NCBI GenBank assembly: GCA_038230775.1
Contig: JBBRMQ010000012.1
Span: 1-34,756 of the forward strand
DNA: 34,756 nucleotides
Origin: JBBRMQ01 sp038230775
Lineage (GTDB): Bacteria; Acidobacteriota; Thermoanaerobaculia; Gp7-AA8
Reading direction: 5' to 3'
Shown: piece by piece, positions 15,802 to 24,365 of the stretch
Layout of the letters: each line of letters begins with the position of its first letter
Numbering within the stretch: the first letter of the stretch is position 1
Program-made: the position numbers and the translations under genes
The notes under the pieces: model-generated
Told to the model about the DNA's origin: nothing
What the model saw: the letters and a program-made list of their open reading frames with translations, nothing else
Databases searched by the model: none

Positions 15802-16920
15802 TTACCTGGGCTTTTCAGTCGCCGTCTTAGGAAGACTGTCGTCGCCTACGACGTCGGACGGCTTGGGTGTGCTGCCCTCGGTGAGCTGGATCTGGTCGCG
15901 GTTCACAAGCGGCCGCATGTCTTTGAACACGTCGCGGGTCATGCCCTGGATCGATGCGAAGTTATTTCCAGGAGGACGGACGGCTTCCCCTGCATCTCCC
16001 AACTTGTTGAGCATGAACACCTCGGTCAGCGGGGCGAGGGAGACATGGCGGATGTTCGCGGCCGGAAGCTCGTGAAAGGTGCGGTACAGATGGACGAGGT
16101 CTGTCGTCGCCAGATTGGTCGAGGTGTACTTCGAGACGGTCGATGCTGAACTGATGAGTCGAAGGACCTGTGAAAGGTCGGCGTTCTGAAGCTTCTTTTT
16201 CGTCGCGGCGATGACCTGCTGCTGCCGGAGCTCGCGCGCAAAGTTGTTCCCCTCTGCGCCGCGGACATAACGATAGCGGGCGTAGCGCAGAGCGCGCTCT
16301 CCAGTCATGTGCTGCCATCCCTGCTGGAAGCTGTCGTTGAAAAGATAGTCGTGAAATGGGCGGTAGACGAAGATGTCGATGCCACCGAGGTCGTCGATCA
16401 CTCTCGCGAATGCCTTGAAGTCGATGCGCGCATAGCCGTCGATCGGCTGCCCCACGATCTTAGAGACGGTGTCCATCAGGAGCCCCGGACCGCCGCCGCG
16501 ATATCCCATCTGATAGCCGATGTCGTGCGCGGCGTTGAGGCGATGGACGCCGAAGCGACCGATGTTGACGTAAAGGTCGCGAGGGATCGATATCAGCGCG
16601 GCCTGCTTCGTCGAGGGCTTGAGCGACACAAAGATGACGGCGTCGGCGAGATCGTTGCCGCCATTGATTTTTCGGTCGCCGGCAATGCCGATGAGGAGGA
16701 GATTGATCCGGTCGCGCTTGAACCCGGCGTCAACGGTCGGGGCGATGTAGTCGTGATGGGGTGAAAACTGCTGATAGAGCGCAAAGGCTCCGGCCAGCAC
16801 CAGAACGCCGAACACGCCGAAGAGAATCAGCTCTAGAAACGTGGTTTTCTTGCGGGGCTTCTTTTTCGGAGTGTCAATGGGCGCGAGCGGCTGTCCGAGT
16901 CTTGAAAAACGCTGCGCCAT
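15802..16920 (-). CDS. LCP (LytR-CpsA-Psr) family protein 2
   Basis: A 372-residue protein. A basic cytosolic tail is followed by one membrane helix (about residues 29-50) and an extracytoplasmic LCP domain. Conserved points are Asp93 in NDLADAVIFVSL, SIPRDLYVNI (PRD 113-115), GQPIDGYARID, DDLGGIDIFV and the ARELRQQQVIAA segment. LCP proteins move polymers from lipid-diphosphate carriers to the cell wall or other acceptors. The C-terminus is Pro/Thr/Lys-rich. Its start lies 8 nt after the stop of LCP 1, with TGAGG overlapping that stop codon, so the two form one operon. Confidence 0.88.
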   Translation of the reverse strand: MAQRFSRLGQPLAPIDTPKKKPRKKTTFLELILFGVFGVLVLAGAFALYQQFSPHHDYIAPTVDAGFKRDRINLLLIGIAGDRKINGGNDLADAVIFVSLKPSTKQAALISIPRDLYVNIGRFGVHRLNAAHDIGYQMGYRGGGPGLLMDTVSKIVGQPIDGYARIDFKAFARVIDDLGGIDIFVYRPFHDYLFNDSFQQGWQHMTGERALRYARYRYVRGAEGNNFARELRQQQVIAATKKKLQNADLSQVLRLISSASTVSKYTSTNLATTDLVHLYRTFHELPAANIRHVSLAPLTEVFMLNKLGDAGEAVRPPGNNFASIQGMTRDVFKDMRPLVNRDQIQLTEGSTPKPSDVVGDDSLPKTATEKPR

Positions 16921-16928
16921 TTACGGCC

Positions 16929-17954
16929 TCAATGCAGGGCTGCGATCGGCTGTGCGCCGGCGAATACGTTGCGCGCCAGCTCCTGGACTTTTCCATAGTC
17001 GCCGCTGCTGGGACGCACGGCTTCGCCGGCTTCCAGGAGCGAACGCACTTCGAACTGCGTCACCAGCGGCTCGATCGTCACATTCTTCACTGATGCCGAT
17101 CCGAGCCGGGCGCAGAGTTGGTCGGCCTGTTGCGCGGTGAGGTTCGTCGTGCTCGACGTTCCGAGGAGACCGGAGGCCGCAAGACGCTCGCGTACCTGCG
17201 GCGGCGCGGTCGAGAGCTTGTGCACGAGGGCGGCGATGACCTCCTGCTGGCGCAGCTCGCGCGCGAATCGCGCGCCCTGCGGTCCGCGTACCGCGGCGGA
17301 CTGCGCGTAACGGACCGCGCGCTCGCCACCGAGGTGAGCGGCGCCGGCCTTGAATTGGTCTTTCTTCGACTGCTCGTAGAACGAATGGGGCACCGCGACG
17401 TCGATTCCGCCTAACGCGTCGATCGTCGTGCGTAAGTCCGCAGCGTCGACGCGGATGTAGGCGTGCACCGGTTGTCCGATCACGTTCTCCACCGTGTCGC
17501 TGACCAGCCCCGGCCCTTCGCCCGGATACCCGCTCGACTCACCGATGTTGAGCGCCGAAGCGAGACGGTGCGTGCCGTAATGTCCGATGTGAACCCAGAG
17601 ATCGCGCGGCAGCGAGATCATGGCGGCCTGCGAGCCGTCCGGTCTTACGGAGAGCAGAGTCAGCGACTGCGTCGCGACGCTCCGTCCGGTGGTGTTCGTG
17701 CCGATGATGAGCACGTTGACGCGGCCGGCCTTCAATCCCTCTGCGACGCGATTCGGAACGCGCAGATGATCGGGCGAGTACATCGAATAGAGGGCAATCG
17801 CGGCGAGCACGATGCTGAGCCCGAATACCAGGAACAGAGTCATCTCGACCGCCGATTGCGTGCGCGTAGCTTTGGCGATTTCCTTCTTTCGATTGCGGGT
17901 GAGAGTGGAGTCGAGCCGGCTGAAAGCCGGTGATGCATACGCGTCTGCGGTCAT
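16929..17954 (-). CDS. LCP (LytR-CpsA-Psr) family protein 1
   Basis: A 341-residue protein with one membrane helix (about residues 37-58) and an extracytoplasmic LCP domain. SLPRDLWVHI, GQPVHAYIRVD, DALGGIDVAV and ARELRQQEVIAAL match the family and LCP protein 2. At the first metal-binding position, where LCP 2 has Asp93, this protein has Gln96 (VATQSLTLLSV), so its catalytic ability may be reduced. The open frame extends to 18188, but the Met at 17954 begins a normal LCP N-terminus and avoids overlap with the divergent NAGPA gene. It is the first gene of the LCP1-LCP2 operon, with the KaiC-type gene downstream. Confidence 0.87.
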   Translation of the reverse strand: MTADAYASPAFSRLDSTLTRNRKKEIAKATRTQSAVEMTLFLVFGLSIVLAAIALYSMYSPDHLRVPNRVAEGLKAGRVNVLIIGTNTTGRSVATQSLTLLSVRPDGSQAAMISLPRDLWVHIGHYGTHRLASALNIGESSGYPGEGPGLVSDTVENVIGQPVHAYIRVDAADLRTTIDALGGIDVAVPHSFYEQSKKDQFKAGAAHLGGERAVRYAQSAAVRGPQGARFARELRQQEVIAALVHKLSTAPPQVRERLAASGLLGTSSTTNLTAQQADQLCARLGSASVKNVTIEPLVTQFEVRSLLEAGEAVRPSSGDYGKVQELARNVFAGAQPIAALH

Positions 17955-18046
17955 GGGAGTCTCATTGCAGTCGTTCGGCGCATTTGCATTCGAAATGCCA
18001 ACCTTACTCGGACGAAACGGTACAGGATTTGAAGTTGGCGGCGCGC
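17955..18046. promoter_or_regulatory. Divergent control region between LCP operon and polysaccharide operon
   Basis: A 92-bp gap. GCATTT (17980-17985) and AAATGC (17993-17998) form an inverted repeat around GCATTCG, a possible operator. On the minus strand TGCAAT lies 9 nt before the LCP ATG, a weak -10 candidate. No strong plus-strand promoter stands out. Confidence 0.3.
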
Positions 18047-18991
18047 ATGACTGGACGAGTTTTGTTTGTATCGTTTGCCCTTGCGTGCGCGCTACCGGTC
18101 GCGGCCGCCAATGATGAGTGGAAGCCTGTCGCCGCGGGCGTCGAGTATCGCGAGTTCGCCAGCGAGCACGCGGACATTCACGTCGCACGGATTCACCTGG
18201 CCAACGATTCCATTCAAGTCACTTCGACGCCGGATGCGTATCGCGGGACGACGGTCAGCGATTTCGCGCAGAAGACGAAAGCCATCGTCGCCATCAATGG
18301 CGACTACTTCGATTCGAAGTTCAATCCACGCGGCATGATGATCAATCCGTGCGATCAATGGGCCGGCGCGAAAGAGAACCCCATGCACGAGTCCATTGTC
18401 GCGGTCGGCAGCGGACATGCCTCGATTCAACCGCAGAGCACGTTCGACGCAACCGTTGAGCCTGTCGCCAGCGCCGTCGCGGGATGGCCCGTCCTCATCA
18501 AGTCCTGTACGCCGCTGACGGCGAAGGAGCTCCCCGGCAGCGACATCTTTACGCGATCGCCGCAGCCACGAACCGCGGTCGGCATTTCTAGGGATGGGGC
18601 AACGATGTACTTCGTCGTCGCCGATGGCAGACGCACCGGCATCCCGGGCCTGACGCTCGCGGACCTCGCGACGTTCATGGCGGAGGAGCTCGGAGTTTGC
18701 TCCGCGGTGAACCTCGATGGCGGCGGGTCGACGGCGATGTGGGTCGGCGACAAGGTCGTCAACCGCCCGGCGGACGGCGTCGAGCGGAGAGTCGGCGATC
18801 ACCTCGCCGTCATTCTCCGCAGCGACGCCGTATGTCCGCCACCGTACGTTCAACAGACCGCATCGACGGAAACGACTACGACGAAGGTCACGACGACCAC
18901 TACGGTAACGACCACGACGACGACCGCACCATCAGCGCCGGCCAGTTCACCGACGTCGGCCACGACCTCGACAGCACCGCCACGCAATTGA
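18047..18991 (+). CDS. Secreted NAGPA-domain phosphodiester glycosidase with Thr-rich tail
   Basis: A 314-residue exported protein with signal peptide 1-21. The body is a phosphodiester glycosidase (NAGPA) domain: AINGDYFD (82-89), PRTAVGIS (174-181), VVADGRR (190-196) and NLDGGGSTAMW (222-232). The family removes GlcNAc or related sugars from phosphodiester links; bacterial members act in the periplasm or cell wall. Residues ~271-314 form a low-complexity tail of Thr, Ser, Ala and Pro with long Thr runs, possibly glycosylated or a spacer. The start at 18047 is the Met that begins the signal peptide. It heads the plus-strand operon where pgaB would be expected in a pga cluster. Confidence 0.87.
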   Translation: MTGRVLFVSFALACALPVAAANDEWKPVAAGVEYREFASEHADIHVARIHLANDSIQVTSTPDAYRGTTVSDFAQKTKAIVAINGDYFDSKFNPRGMMINPCDQWAGAKENPMHESIVAVGSGHASIQPQSTFDATVEPVASAVAGWPVLIKSCTPLTAKELPGSDIFTRSPQPRTAVGISRDGATMYFVVADGRRTGIPGLTLADLATFMAEELGVCSAVNLDGGGSTAMWVGDKVVNRPADGVERRVGDHLAVILRSDAVCPPPYVQQTASTETTTTKVTTTTTVTTTTTTAPSAPASSPTSATTSTAPPRN

Positions 18992-19103
18992 ATCGTCATT
19001 GGCGAATGCGTTCCCGAAAAGTGGAATCGCCATTGCAGAAGTCGCCCCGCGGCAGGGCAGTTCAGCAGTTTTTACAAGACAAAAAATCACGGGGAAGATC
19101 GCA

Positions 19104-21644
19104 ATGAGAACGCGCCAACTGCTTCTTATCATCTCGCTCGCGCTTGCCAGCACCGCCACCGCGTTCGCGCAGGACAATGTTCTGGACCGGGTTGCCACGC
19201 TCGAGCAATCTGTCAATGCCGGAAGTGCAACGCGCGATCAACAGCTCGACCTGGCGCGTCTGTACGTCCAGGTCGGCCGCTTCTATGAGGCGTCGAAGCT
19301 CGCCGATTCAATGCTCAAGAGCTATCCGAACGACGCCGACGCACTTGCAGTGAAGAACCAGGCCTCGCAGAAAATGCGCGCCATCTCGGACGCGAAAGTG
19401 GCAACCGCCGAGGCGCGCGCGAAGACCAGCGGGGCGACGGATCAGGATCGCCTCGCTCTGGCCGACGCGTACTTCGAGGCGGGCAGCTACAGCTCGGCCG
19501 CGGATCTGTACGCGAAATTGCCGGCGTCGATGCAGACGCGCGAAACACGCCTGCGGCATGCGCGGGCTCTCGCGTGGTCCAGTCGTCTCGATGAGGCCGA
19601 GCGCTCGTATTCGGATCTGCTCACGGAGCAACGCACCGCTGACGTGGAGCTCGAGTACGGTCGCGTACTCTCCTGGATGGGAGCGTCCAGCGCCGCCGTC
19701 ACCACGCTGCAGAAGACGTACGACAGCTCGCATAGTGAGGCCAGTGCCGTGGCTCTCGCGAATGCCATGGCATGGAGCGGCAATCACGAAGGGGCCCTGA
19801 GGTTCATCAACAATTACGCCGCGGCGAATCCGAATGCCTCGGATGCGAAGCAGCTCGCGACTTCGCTCAAGAGCTCCCCCGACATCGCTCTCGAGCGGAT
19901 GAACCGTCTCGCAGACCTCGTGCCCTTCAATCTCGCCGTGCGGCTGGAGCAGGCGCGCCTTCTGGTCGATGCCGGTCGCTACAGCGAAGCGTTGAAGACC
20001 ACGCAGTTCATCCGCGAGCACGCACCCTCGAAGGTGGCCGGGCTCGATGAGCTCGAACAGACTGCGAAGCAGCGCCGCCAGCAGGAGATTGCGAATCTCG
20101 AAGAGAGACGCAAGGCGCTCGACAGTCAGGCGTCCATGGCGTCCGCATCCCAGAACGGCGACGAGATTCTCTCGCTGGCCAGGACGTACAACGGCCTGGG
20201 CGCGTACGACCACTCGCTCCCACTTTACGATCGCTACCTCGCTCTGCACCCCGATGACTATGAAGCGCGCATTCAATACGCGCGGGTGCTGAGCTGGGAC
20301 CGCCGTTATCGCGAGTCGGAACGGCAGTATCAGACGCTGCTCGAGCAGAAGCCGGACCGCGCCGACCTGCGCTATGAGTACGCGTCGATCCTTTCTTATG
20401 ACCAGCAGTACGTTCCGGCCATCAATGTGTTCCGGTCGGTGACCAATCTGGATGACGCGCGTCAGCAACGCCTTTACTCCGACGTTTCCCCTAAGGCGTA
20501 TTACAACATCGGACAGATCTACCGATGGTACGGATGGAACGACACCGCGCTGACGGAACAGAGTCGCGCGATTGCGCTCGACCCTGGCTACAACCCGGCG
20601 CGTGACGAGCTCGATCTGCTGCGCCATCGCCGTCCGGCGTCCACGCTCGACGCGCGCTACTCCTACGCGACTGACTCCAGCGACTTCACGCTGCGCCGCA
20701 TCACGCTCGACGGCGAGAAGTGGACCACCTCCCGCACCGCCTTCGACCTCGGCCTCGGTCGCGACGAATTCGAGCACCGTGGCCAGAACGTCACCGCGAA
20801 CACGATCACCGGCGGCGCCGCCTATCGCTTCAGCGATCGCACGACGCTTCGCGGCCGCATCGGTACGAACTTCTACGATCGCGGATTGGGGACGCGGCCG
20901 TTCTTCGGAGTCGGCGCGACGTTCCGTCCGTCGATCCAGAGCCGCGCGGCACTGGACTTCAATCACTATGACCTCGTTTACGACGTCTTCGACTTCACCG
21001 CCCTGGGAAACGAGACCTCATCCAAGGGATCGCTCGGCGGAAGTCCGCTGACGATCAACGATTTCCGCGGACACTATGACTACCGCACCGGTGGACACTT
21101 CTCCTGGCTGGCCGACGCGTCGTATGGCTCGGTCTCCGACAGCAACAAGCGCGAGGCGCTGCACGGCATCGCATCCTTCGAGTTGTTCCACAGTCCCTTC
21201 GTCGCGCTGAAAGCCGATGGACGGTGGCTGAGCTATGACTTCCGCTCGCCGCGCTACTGGTCACCCACGCAGTACAACTCGATCGCCGGTGTGATCGAGA
21301 TCGGCCAGAACCTGAGCCGTTTCTCATGGAACGCCGAATACAAGCTCGGCAAGGCGCACGAGACCGGCCACTCATCGGACATTCGCGCGTGGGGCGGCTC
21401 GGTGACCGTGCCCGTCTCCGATGCCTTCAACGTGATCGGCGCGTACAACTACGGACGCAGCGGGCGCTTCGGCTCGGTGCTGGGCGGCGCCGGCAGCGAC
21501 TTCACGAACTACTGGCAGCGCAACTGGTTCGTTGGCATCCAGCTCAGACAGCTCTACGCACGCGGCGATCGCACCGCACAGAATCCCTACTACTTCGACA
21601 ACCAGACGTTGAGCTCCACCGTCATCCCGCCGGAGACACACTAA
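19104..21644 (+). CDS. TPR protein with C-terminal outer-membrane beta-barrel (PgaA-like exporter)
   Basis: An 846-residue protein. The signal peptide is residues 1-22. Residues ~45-505 consist of tetratricopeptide-like helical pairs with repeated ALAxAxAW and YxxALxxY patterns. Residues ~512-846 are alternating aromatic/polar beta-strands typical of an outer-membrane barrel (YSYATDSSDFTLRR, GGAAYRFSDRT, LDFNHYDLVYD, NVIGAYNYGRSGRF). This matches PgaA and BcsC in layout: periplasmic TPRs feeding polysaccharide through a barrel. The ATG at 19104 has GGGGAAG ~7 nt upstream; the open frame to 18999 precedes the signal peptide and is rejected. The stop abuts the glycosyltransferase ATG (TAAATG). 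Confidence 0.85.
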   Translation: MRTRQLLLIISLALASTATAFAQDNVLDRVATLEQSVNAGSATRDQQLDLARLYVQVGRFYEASKLADSMLKSYPNDADALAVKNQASQKMRAISDAKVATAEARAKTSGATDQDRLALADAYFEAGSYSSAADLYAKLPASMQTRETRLRHARALAWSSRLDEAERSYSDLLTEQRTADVELEYGRVLSWMGASSAAVTTLQKTYDSSHSEASAVALANAMAWSGNHEGALRFINNYAAANPNASDAKQLATSLKSSPDIALERMNRLADLVPFNLAVRLEQARLLVDAGRYSEALKTTQFIREHAPSKVAGLDELEQTAKQRRQQEIANLEERRKALDSQASMASASQNGDEILSLARTYNGLGAYDHSLPLYDRYLALHPDDYEARIQYARVLSWDRRYRESERQYQTLLEQKPDRADLRYEYASILSYDQQYVPAINVFRSVTNLDDARQQRLYSDVSPKAYYNIGQIYRWYGWNDTALTEQSRAIALDPGYNPARDELDLLRHRRPASTLDARYSYATDSSDFTLRRITLDGEKWTTSRTAFDLGLGRDEFEHRGQNVTANTITGGAAYRFSDRTTLRGRIGTNFYDRGLGTRPFFGVGATFRPSIQSRAALDFNHYDLVYDVFDFTALGNETSSKGSLGGSPLTINDFRGHYDYRTGGHFSWLADASYGSVSDSNKREALHGIASFELFHSPFVALKADGRWLSYDFRSPRYWSPTQYNSIAGVIEIGQNLSRFSWNAEYKLGKAHETGHSSDIRAWGGSVTVPVSDAFNVIGAYNYGRSGRFGSVLGGAGSDFTNYWQRNWFVGIQLRQLYARGDRTAQNPYYFDNQTLSSTVIPPETH

Positions 21645-23000
21645 ATGACCGACCCGACGATTCCCCAGAACCCGGAGCCGAAGGCAGTCGGTAAGAAGCC
21701 TCTTCGTCCGGTCACACAGCTCGTCATCTCGATTCTCATCATCGTGGCGGTCCTTCTCGTCACGTTCTTCCTATTCAGGTATCCGGCGCAGCTCGGGCCC
21801 ATCTTCATCACCGCGCTCGTCATCACGCTCGCGAGCTTCCTGCTGCTCCTGATCCTGCGGCACTTCATCCTGATCTGGTTCAGCTACCTCCATCAGCGCG
21901 AGCTTTCCCAGGAAGACTTCCCCGAGAGCTATCCCTTCGTCTCCATCATCGTGCCGGCCTTCAACGAGGCCGAGGTGATTGACTCGTCGCTGTCCTCACT
22001 GCTCGAGCTTCGATATCCGTACTACGAAATCATCGCCGTCGACGACGGATCCACCGACGGCACGTACGAGATGATGAAGAAGTTCGAAGGGAATCACTTC
22101 GGCGTGCGCGTCTCGGCGTTCCGCAAGGAGAACAGCGGCAAGGCCGACACGCTCAACTACGGGATCCGCCGCTCGAAGGCGCCCATCGTCGTCTGCATGG
22201 ACAGCGACTCGCGCGTCACGCCGGAAGCGCTGCGGTACGCGGTCTCGCATTTCCGCGACCCGGATGTCGGCGCCGTCGCGGGCAACGTCAAAGTCATCAA
22301 CCGCCACAACATCTGGACCAAGCTTCAGGCGCTGGAGTACATCGAGGGTCTCAACATCGTCCGCAACGCGCAGGCGTTCTGGCGCACCGTCAATGTCATT
22401 CCGGGACCGATGGGAATCTTCCGGCGCACCGCCATCGAGAGAACCGGCGGCTACGACAGCGACACATTCGCCGAAGACTTCGACATGACGGTGAAGATCC
22501 TCGCGGACGGCTGGAAGATCGACTACGAGCCGAAAGCCATCGCCTATACCGAGGCGCCCGAGGAGCTCCTGGACATCATCAAGCAGCGTTATCGATGGTG
22601 CCGCGGCATCCTGCAGGCGCTGCGCAAGCAGAAGCACCTGCTCACGCGCCGGAGCGGCTCGATCACGACGCCGATCTCGCTCTGGTACATGATCTTCGAA
22701 GGTCTGGCGTGGCCCGCCATGAACATTCTGTCCAGTCTTTTCTTCGTGTGGATCGCGCTCATCTACGGCATGACGAAGCTGCTCGTGTTGTGGTGGCTGC
22801 TGCTGACGGTTCTCGACGTGCTCATTGCCGTGCACGCCATTCTCATGGAGCGCGAGGATCTGACTCTGGCCATCTACTCGGTGTTCTACCGGATCTTCTA
22901 CGTGATCATCATCGACGTGACGAAGGTTTTTGCGACGCTCGAGGAGCTCGTCGGACTCGACATGTCGTGGGGCAAATTGGCACGCAAAGGACGCATCTAA
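21645..23000 (+). CDS. Processive family 2 glycosyltransferase (PgaC/BcsA-type polysaccharide synthase)
   Basis: A 451-residue inner-membrane enzyme. Two helices (about 23-45 and 52-78) precede the GT-A domain, and a helical bundle follows from about residue 340. Catalytic points are VDDGST (Asp133, Asp134), DSD (186-188), AEDFDM (Glu277, Asp278) and QRYRW (314-318), the QxxRW mark of processive synthases. It resembles PgaC and other synthases that build beta-linked polymers from UDP-sugars; the sugar cannot be assigned. It directly follows the exporter gene with a weak GGAG site inside it. The next gene, a 61-residue membrane protein, is in the position of pgaD. Confidence 0.9.
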   Translation: MTDPTIPQNPEPKAVGKKPLRPVTQLVISILIIVAVLLVTFFLFRYPAQLGPIFITALVITLASFLLLLILRHFILIWFSYLHQRELSQEDFPESYPFVSIIVPAFNEAEVIDSSLSSLLELRYPYYEIIAVDDGSTDGTYEMMKKFEGNHFGVRVSAFRKENSGKADTLNYGIRRSKAPIVVCMDSDSRVTPEALRYAVSHFRDPDVGAVAGNVKVINRHNIWTKLQALEYIEGLNIVRNAQAFWRTVNVIPGPMGIFRRTAIERTGGYDSDTFAEDFDMTVKILADGWKIDYEPKAIAYTEAPEELLDIIKQRYRWCRGILQALRKQKHLLTRRSGSITTPISLWYMIFEGLAWPAMNILSSLFFVWIALIYGMTKLLVLWWLLLTVLDVLIAVHAILMEREDLTLAIYSVFYRIFYVIIIDVTKVFATLEELVGLDMSWGKLARKGRI

Positions 23001-23027
23001 TTTAAGCATTGTAAAGGGTCTTATAAA

Positions 23028-23213
23028 ATGAGATTCGATTGGGTCAATATTCTCGCTACCGTCATCTTCGTCTCCATCGTCGTGACGCTGATCCTCGCCG
23101 TCGCCTCGTACTTTGCGTACAAGGTGCGTGAGGCCCGCCGCCCCAAGACCGCCGCGGAGCTTCGTGAAGAGGGCGAGATGAAAGTGTTCTTCAACGAGTA
23201 CAAACCGAAATAA
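23028..23213 (+). CDS. Small membrane protein (PgaD-like position)
   Basis: A 61-residue protein with one membrane helix (about residues 7-31) and a charged cytosolic tail. It begins 27 nt after the glycosyltransferase stop, with AAAGGG upstream of the ATG. PgaD, a small membrane partner needed by PgaC, occupies the same place in pga operons, but PgaD has two helices and is longer, so homology is not claimed. A hairpin of 7-bp repeats begins directly after its stop. Confidence 0.7.
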   Translation: MRFDWVNILATVIFVSIVVTLILAVASYFAYKVREARRPKTAAELREEGEMKVFFNEYKPK

Positions 23214-23219
23214 CCGGCG

Positions 23220-23274
23220 GGTCGCGGGTCGCAGGTCGCGGGGTAGGATTTTCCGACCTCCGCCCCGCGACCTG
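23220..23274. repeat. Heptad-repeat hairpin inside the polysaccharide operon
   Basis: The left arm is GGTCGCG, GGTCGCA, GGTCGCG, GGGTAGG (23220-23247). The right arm is CGACCTC, CGCCCCG, CGACCTG (23254-23274). The arms are complementary in type and the period is exactly 7. The right arm ends 8 nt before the next start codon, where no Shine-Dalgarno site is visible, so it could influence translation or mRNA processing. Confidence 0.75.
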
Positions 23275-23282
23275 CCCACTCC

Positions 23283-24365
23283 ATGGCGCGTCGTAGCGAA
23301 GCAAAGGTTCACTGGAAACACCTCGCGATCTACGGGGTGGTGATGTCGATCGTCTTTCTCATCGGCGCGCTGGCGATCTGGTCGTTCCTCAGCAAGCAGT
23401 CGCTGGTCATCGTGCCGGAGACGCTGCCAAAGGTTACGGTCGTTACGGCGGACGCCAACTCGAAGCTCGCCGCGTCATGGGTCAAGCTGCTGACGAAGGC
23501 CGAGCTCTCGGCGACGCTGGTGCCGCTGGAGAAATTCGATCCCATCGAGGGTGTAGTCGTCTTCTGCGAAGTGCCTGTGATTCAGCCGCGCCTCGGCGCG
23601 TTGCTGGAGAAATTCGTCCGACGCGGCGGCGCGGTGGTGTTCGTCGGCGTGCCGCCCTCCACCCCGATCGGGAAGCTCAGCATGTCGGCCGATGTCGGCC
23701 AGTCCGACAGCGCGATGAAGTTCTCGGAAGCCGTGTCGCCGCTGCTGGCGCGGCTCAATCCCGGCTACGAGGTCCAAACGCGCCCGGTAAGACTCGCACT
23801 GCTCAAAGAGTCACCGCACATGGTGGTCGACGCGCGGTGGAAGACGAGCGCGCGCGCCGTCGTCATGCACATGGAGAGCGACAGCGCGCGCACGGTGTGG
23901 TTCGGCCTCGATCCAGAGGCGCTGGCGCAGAAGGAAGACCCGCAGTTGATGCTCCTGCTGCGCACCGCATTTCGATGGGTCTCGGGACAGCCCGTCTCGG
24001 ACGGTGCGATCGGCTCTTCGGCGGTGGCGAGCACGCTGACTCCGGTCGCGCGCCGTCGCGCCCGCGAGTATCACTTCTCCTTCAGCGTGGACCGCCTCGC
24101 CAATCCGCGGCTTTTCAGTATTCGCATGACGAACAAAGGATCGGAGCCACTCGAGAATCCGACCGTGAAAATCTGGCTGCCGCCGGGAGTGACGCAGGTC
24201 GCTCTCGCCGGCGACTTCATCATGACGCGCAACGCTTCGTTGAACGGCGTTCCGGAAGAGGGTGCCTGCGTAATCTCGCTGCCATCGCTGGCGCGCGAGG
24301 AAGATCGCGTCATGAAGCTGAAGATCGTTGACGTGCGCTCGCGCGCTACGGTCGCGCGGCGTTAG
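23283..24365 (+). CDS. Membrane-anchored protein of unknown function in the polysaccharide operon
   Basis: A 360-residue protein with one N-terminal membrane helix (about 14-36) and a large extracytoplasmic part. Residues ~45-230 show an alpha/beta pattern (VVVFCEVPVI, FVRRGGAVVFVG) like glutamine-amidotransferase-fold or DUF4350-type modules that lack catalytic residues. Residues ~255-355 are beta-rich (FSIRMTNKGSEPLENPTVKIWLPPGV), like a small sandwich domain. A periplasmic helper such as BcsB would fit the context, but no homology is evident. The start codon lies just after a heptad hairpin. Its 3' end overlaps the convergent queD by 20 bp. Confidence 0.75.
   Translation: MARRSEAKVHWKHLAIYGVVMSIVFLIGALAIWSFLSKQSLVIVPETLPKVTVVTADANSKLAASWVKLLTKAELSATLVPLEKFDPIEGVVVFCEVPVIQPRLGALLEKFVRRGGAVVFVGVPPSTPIGKLSMSADVGQSDSAMKFSEAVSPLLARLNPGYEVQTRPVRLALLKESPHMVVDARWKTSARAVVMHMESDSARTVWFGLDPEALAQKEDPQLMLLLRTAFRWVSGQPVSDGAIGSSAVASTLTPVARRRAREYHFSFSVDRLANPRLFSIRMTNKGSEPLENPTVKIWLPPGVTQVALAGDFIMTRNASLNGVPEEGACVISLPSLAREEDRVMKLKIVDVRSRATVARR

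Noticed and set aside
16929..18188. Longer LCP 1 protein starting at 18188
   Set aside because: The extra 78 residues are Arg/Pro-rich, overlap the start of the divergent NAGPA gene and precede a normal LCP N-terminus.
23220..23274. CRISPR array suggested by short regular repeats
   Set aside because: Units are 7 bp with no spacers and are arranged as inverted arms; no cas genes are nearby.
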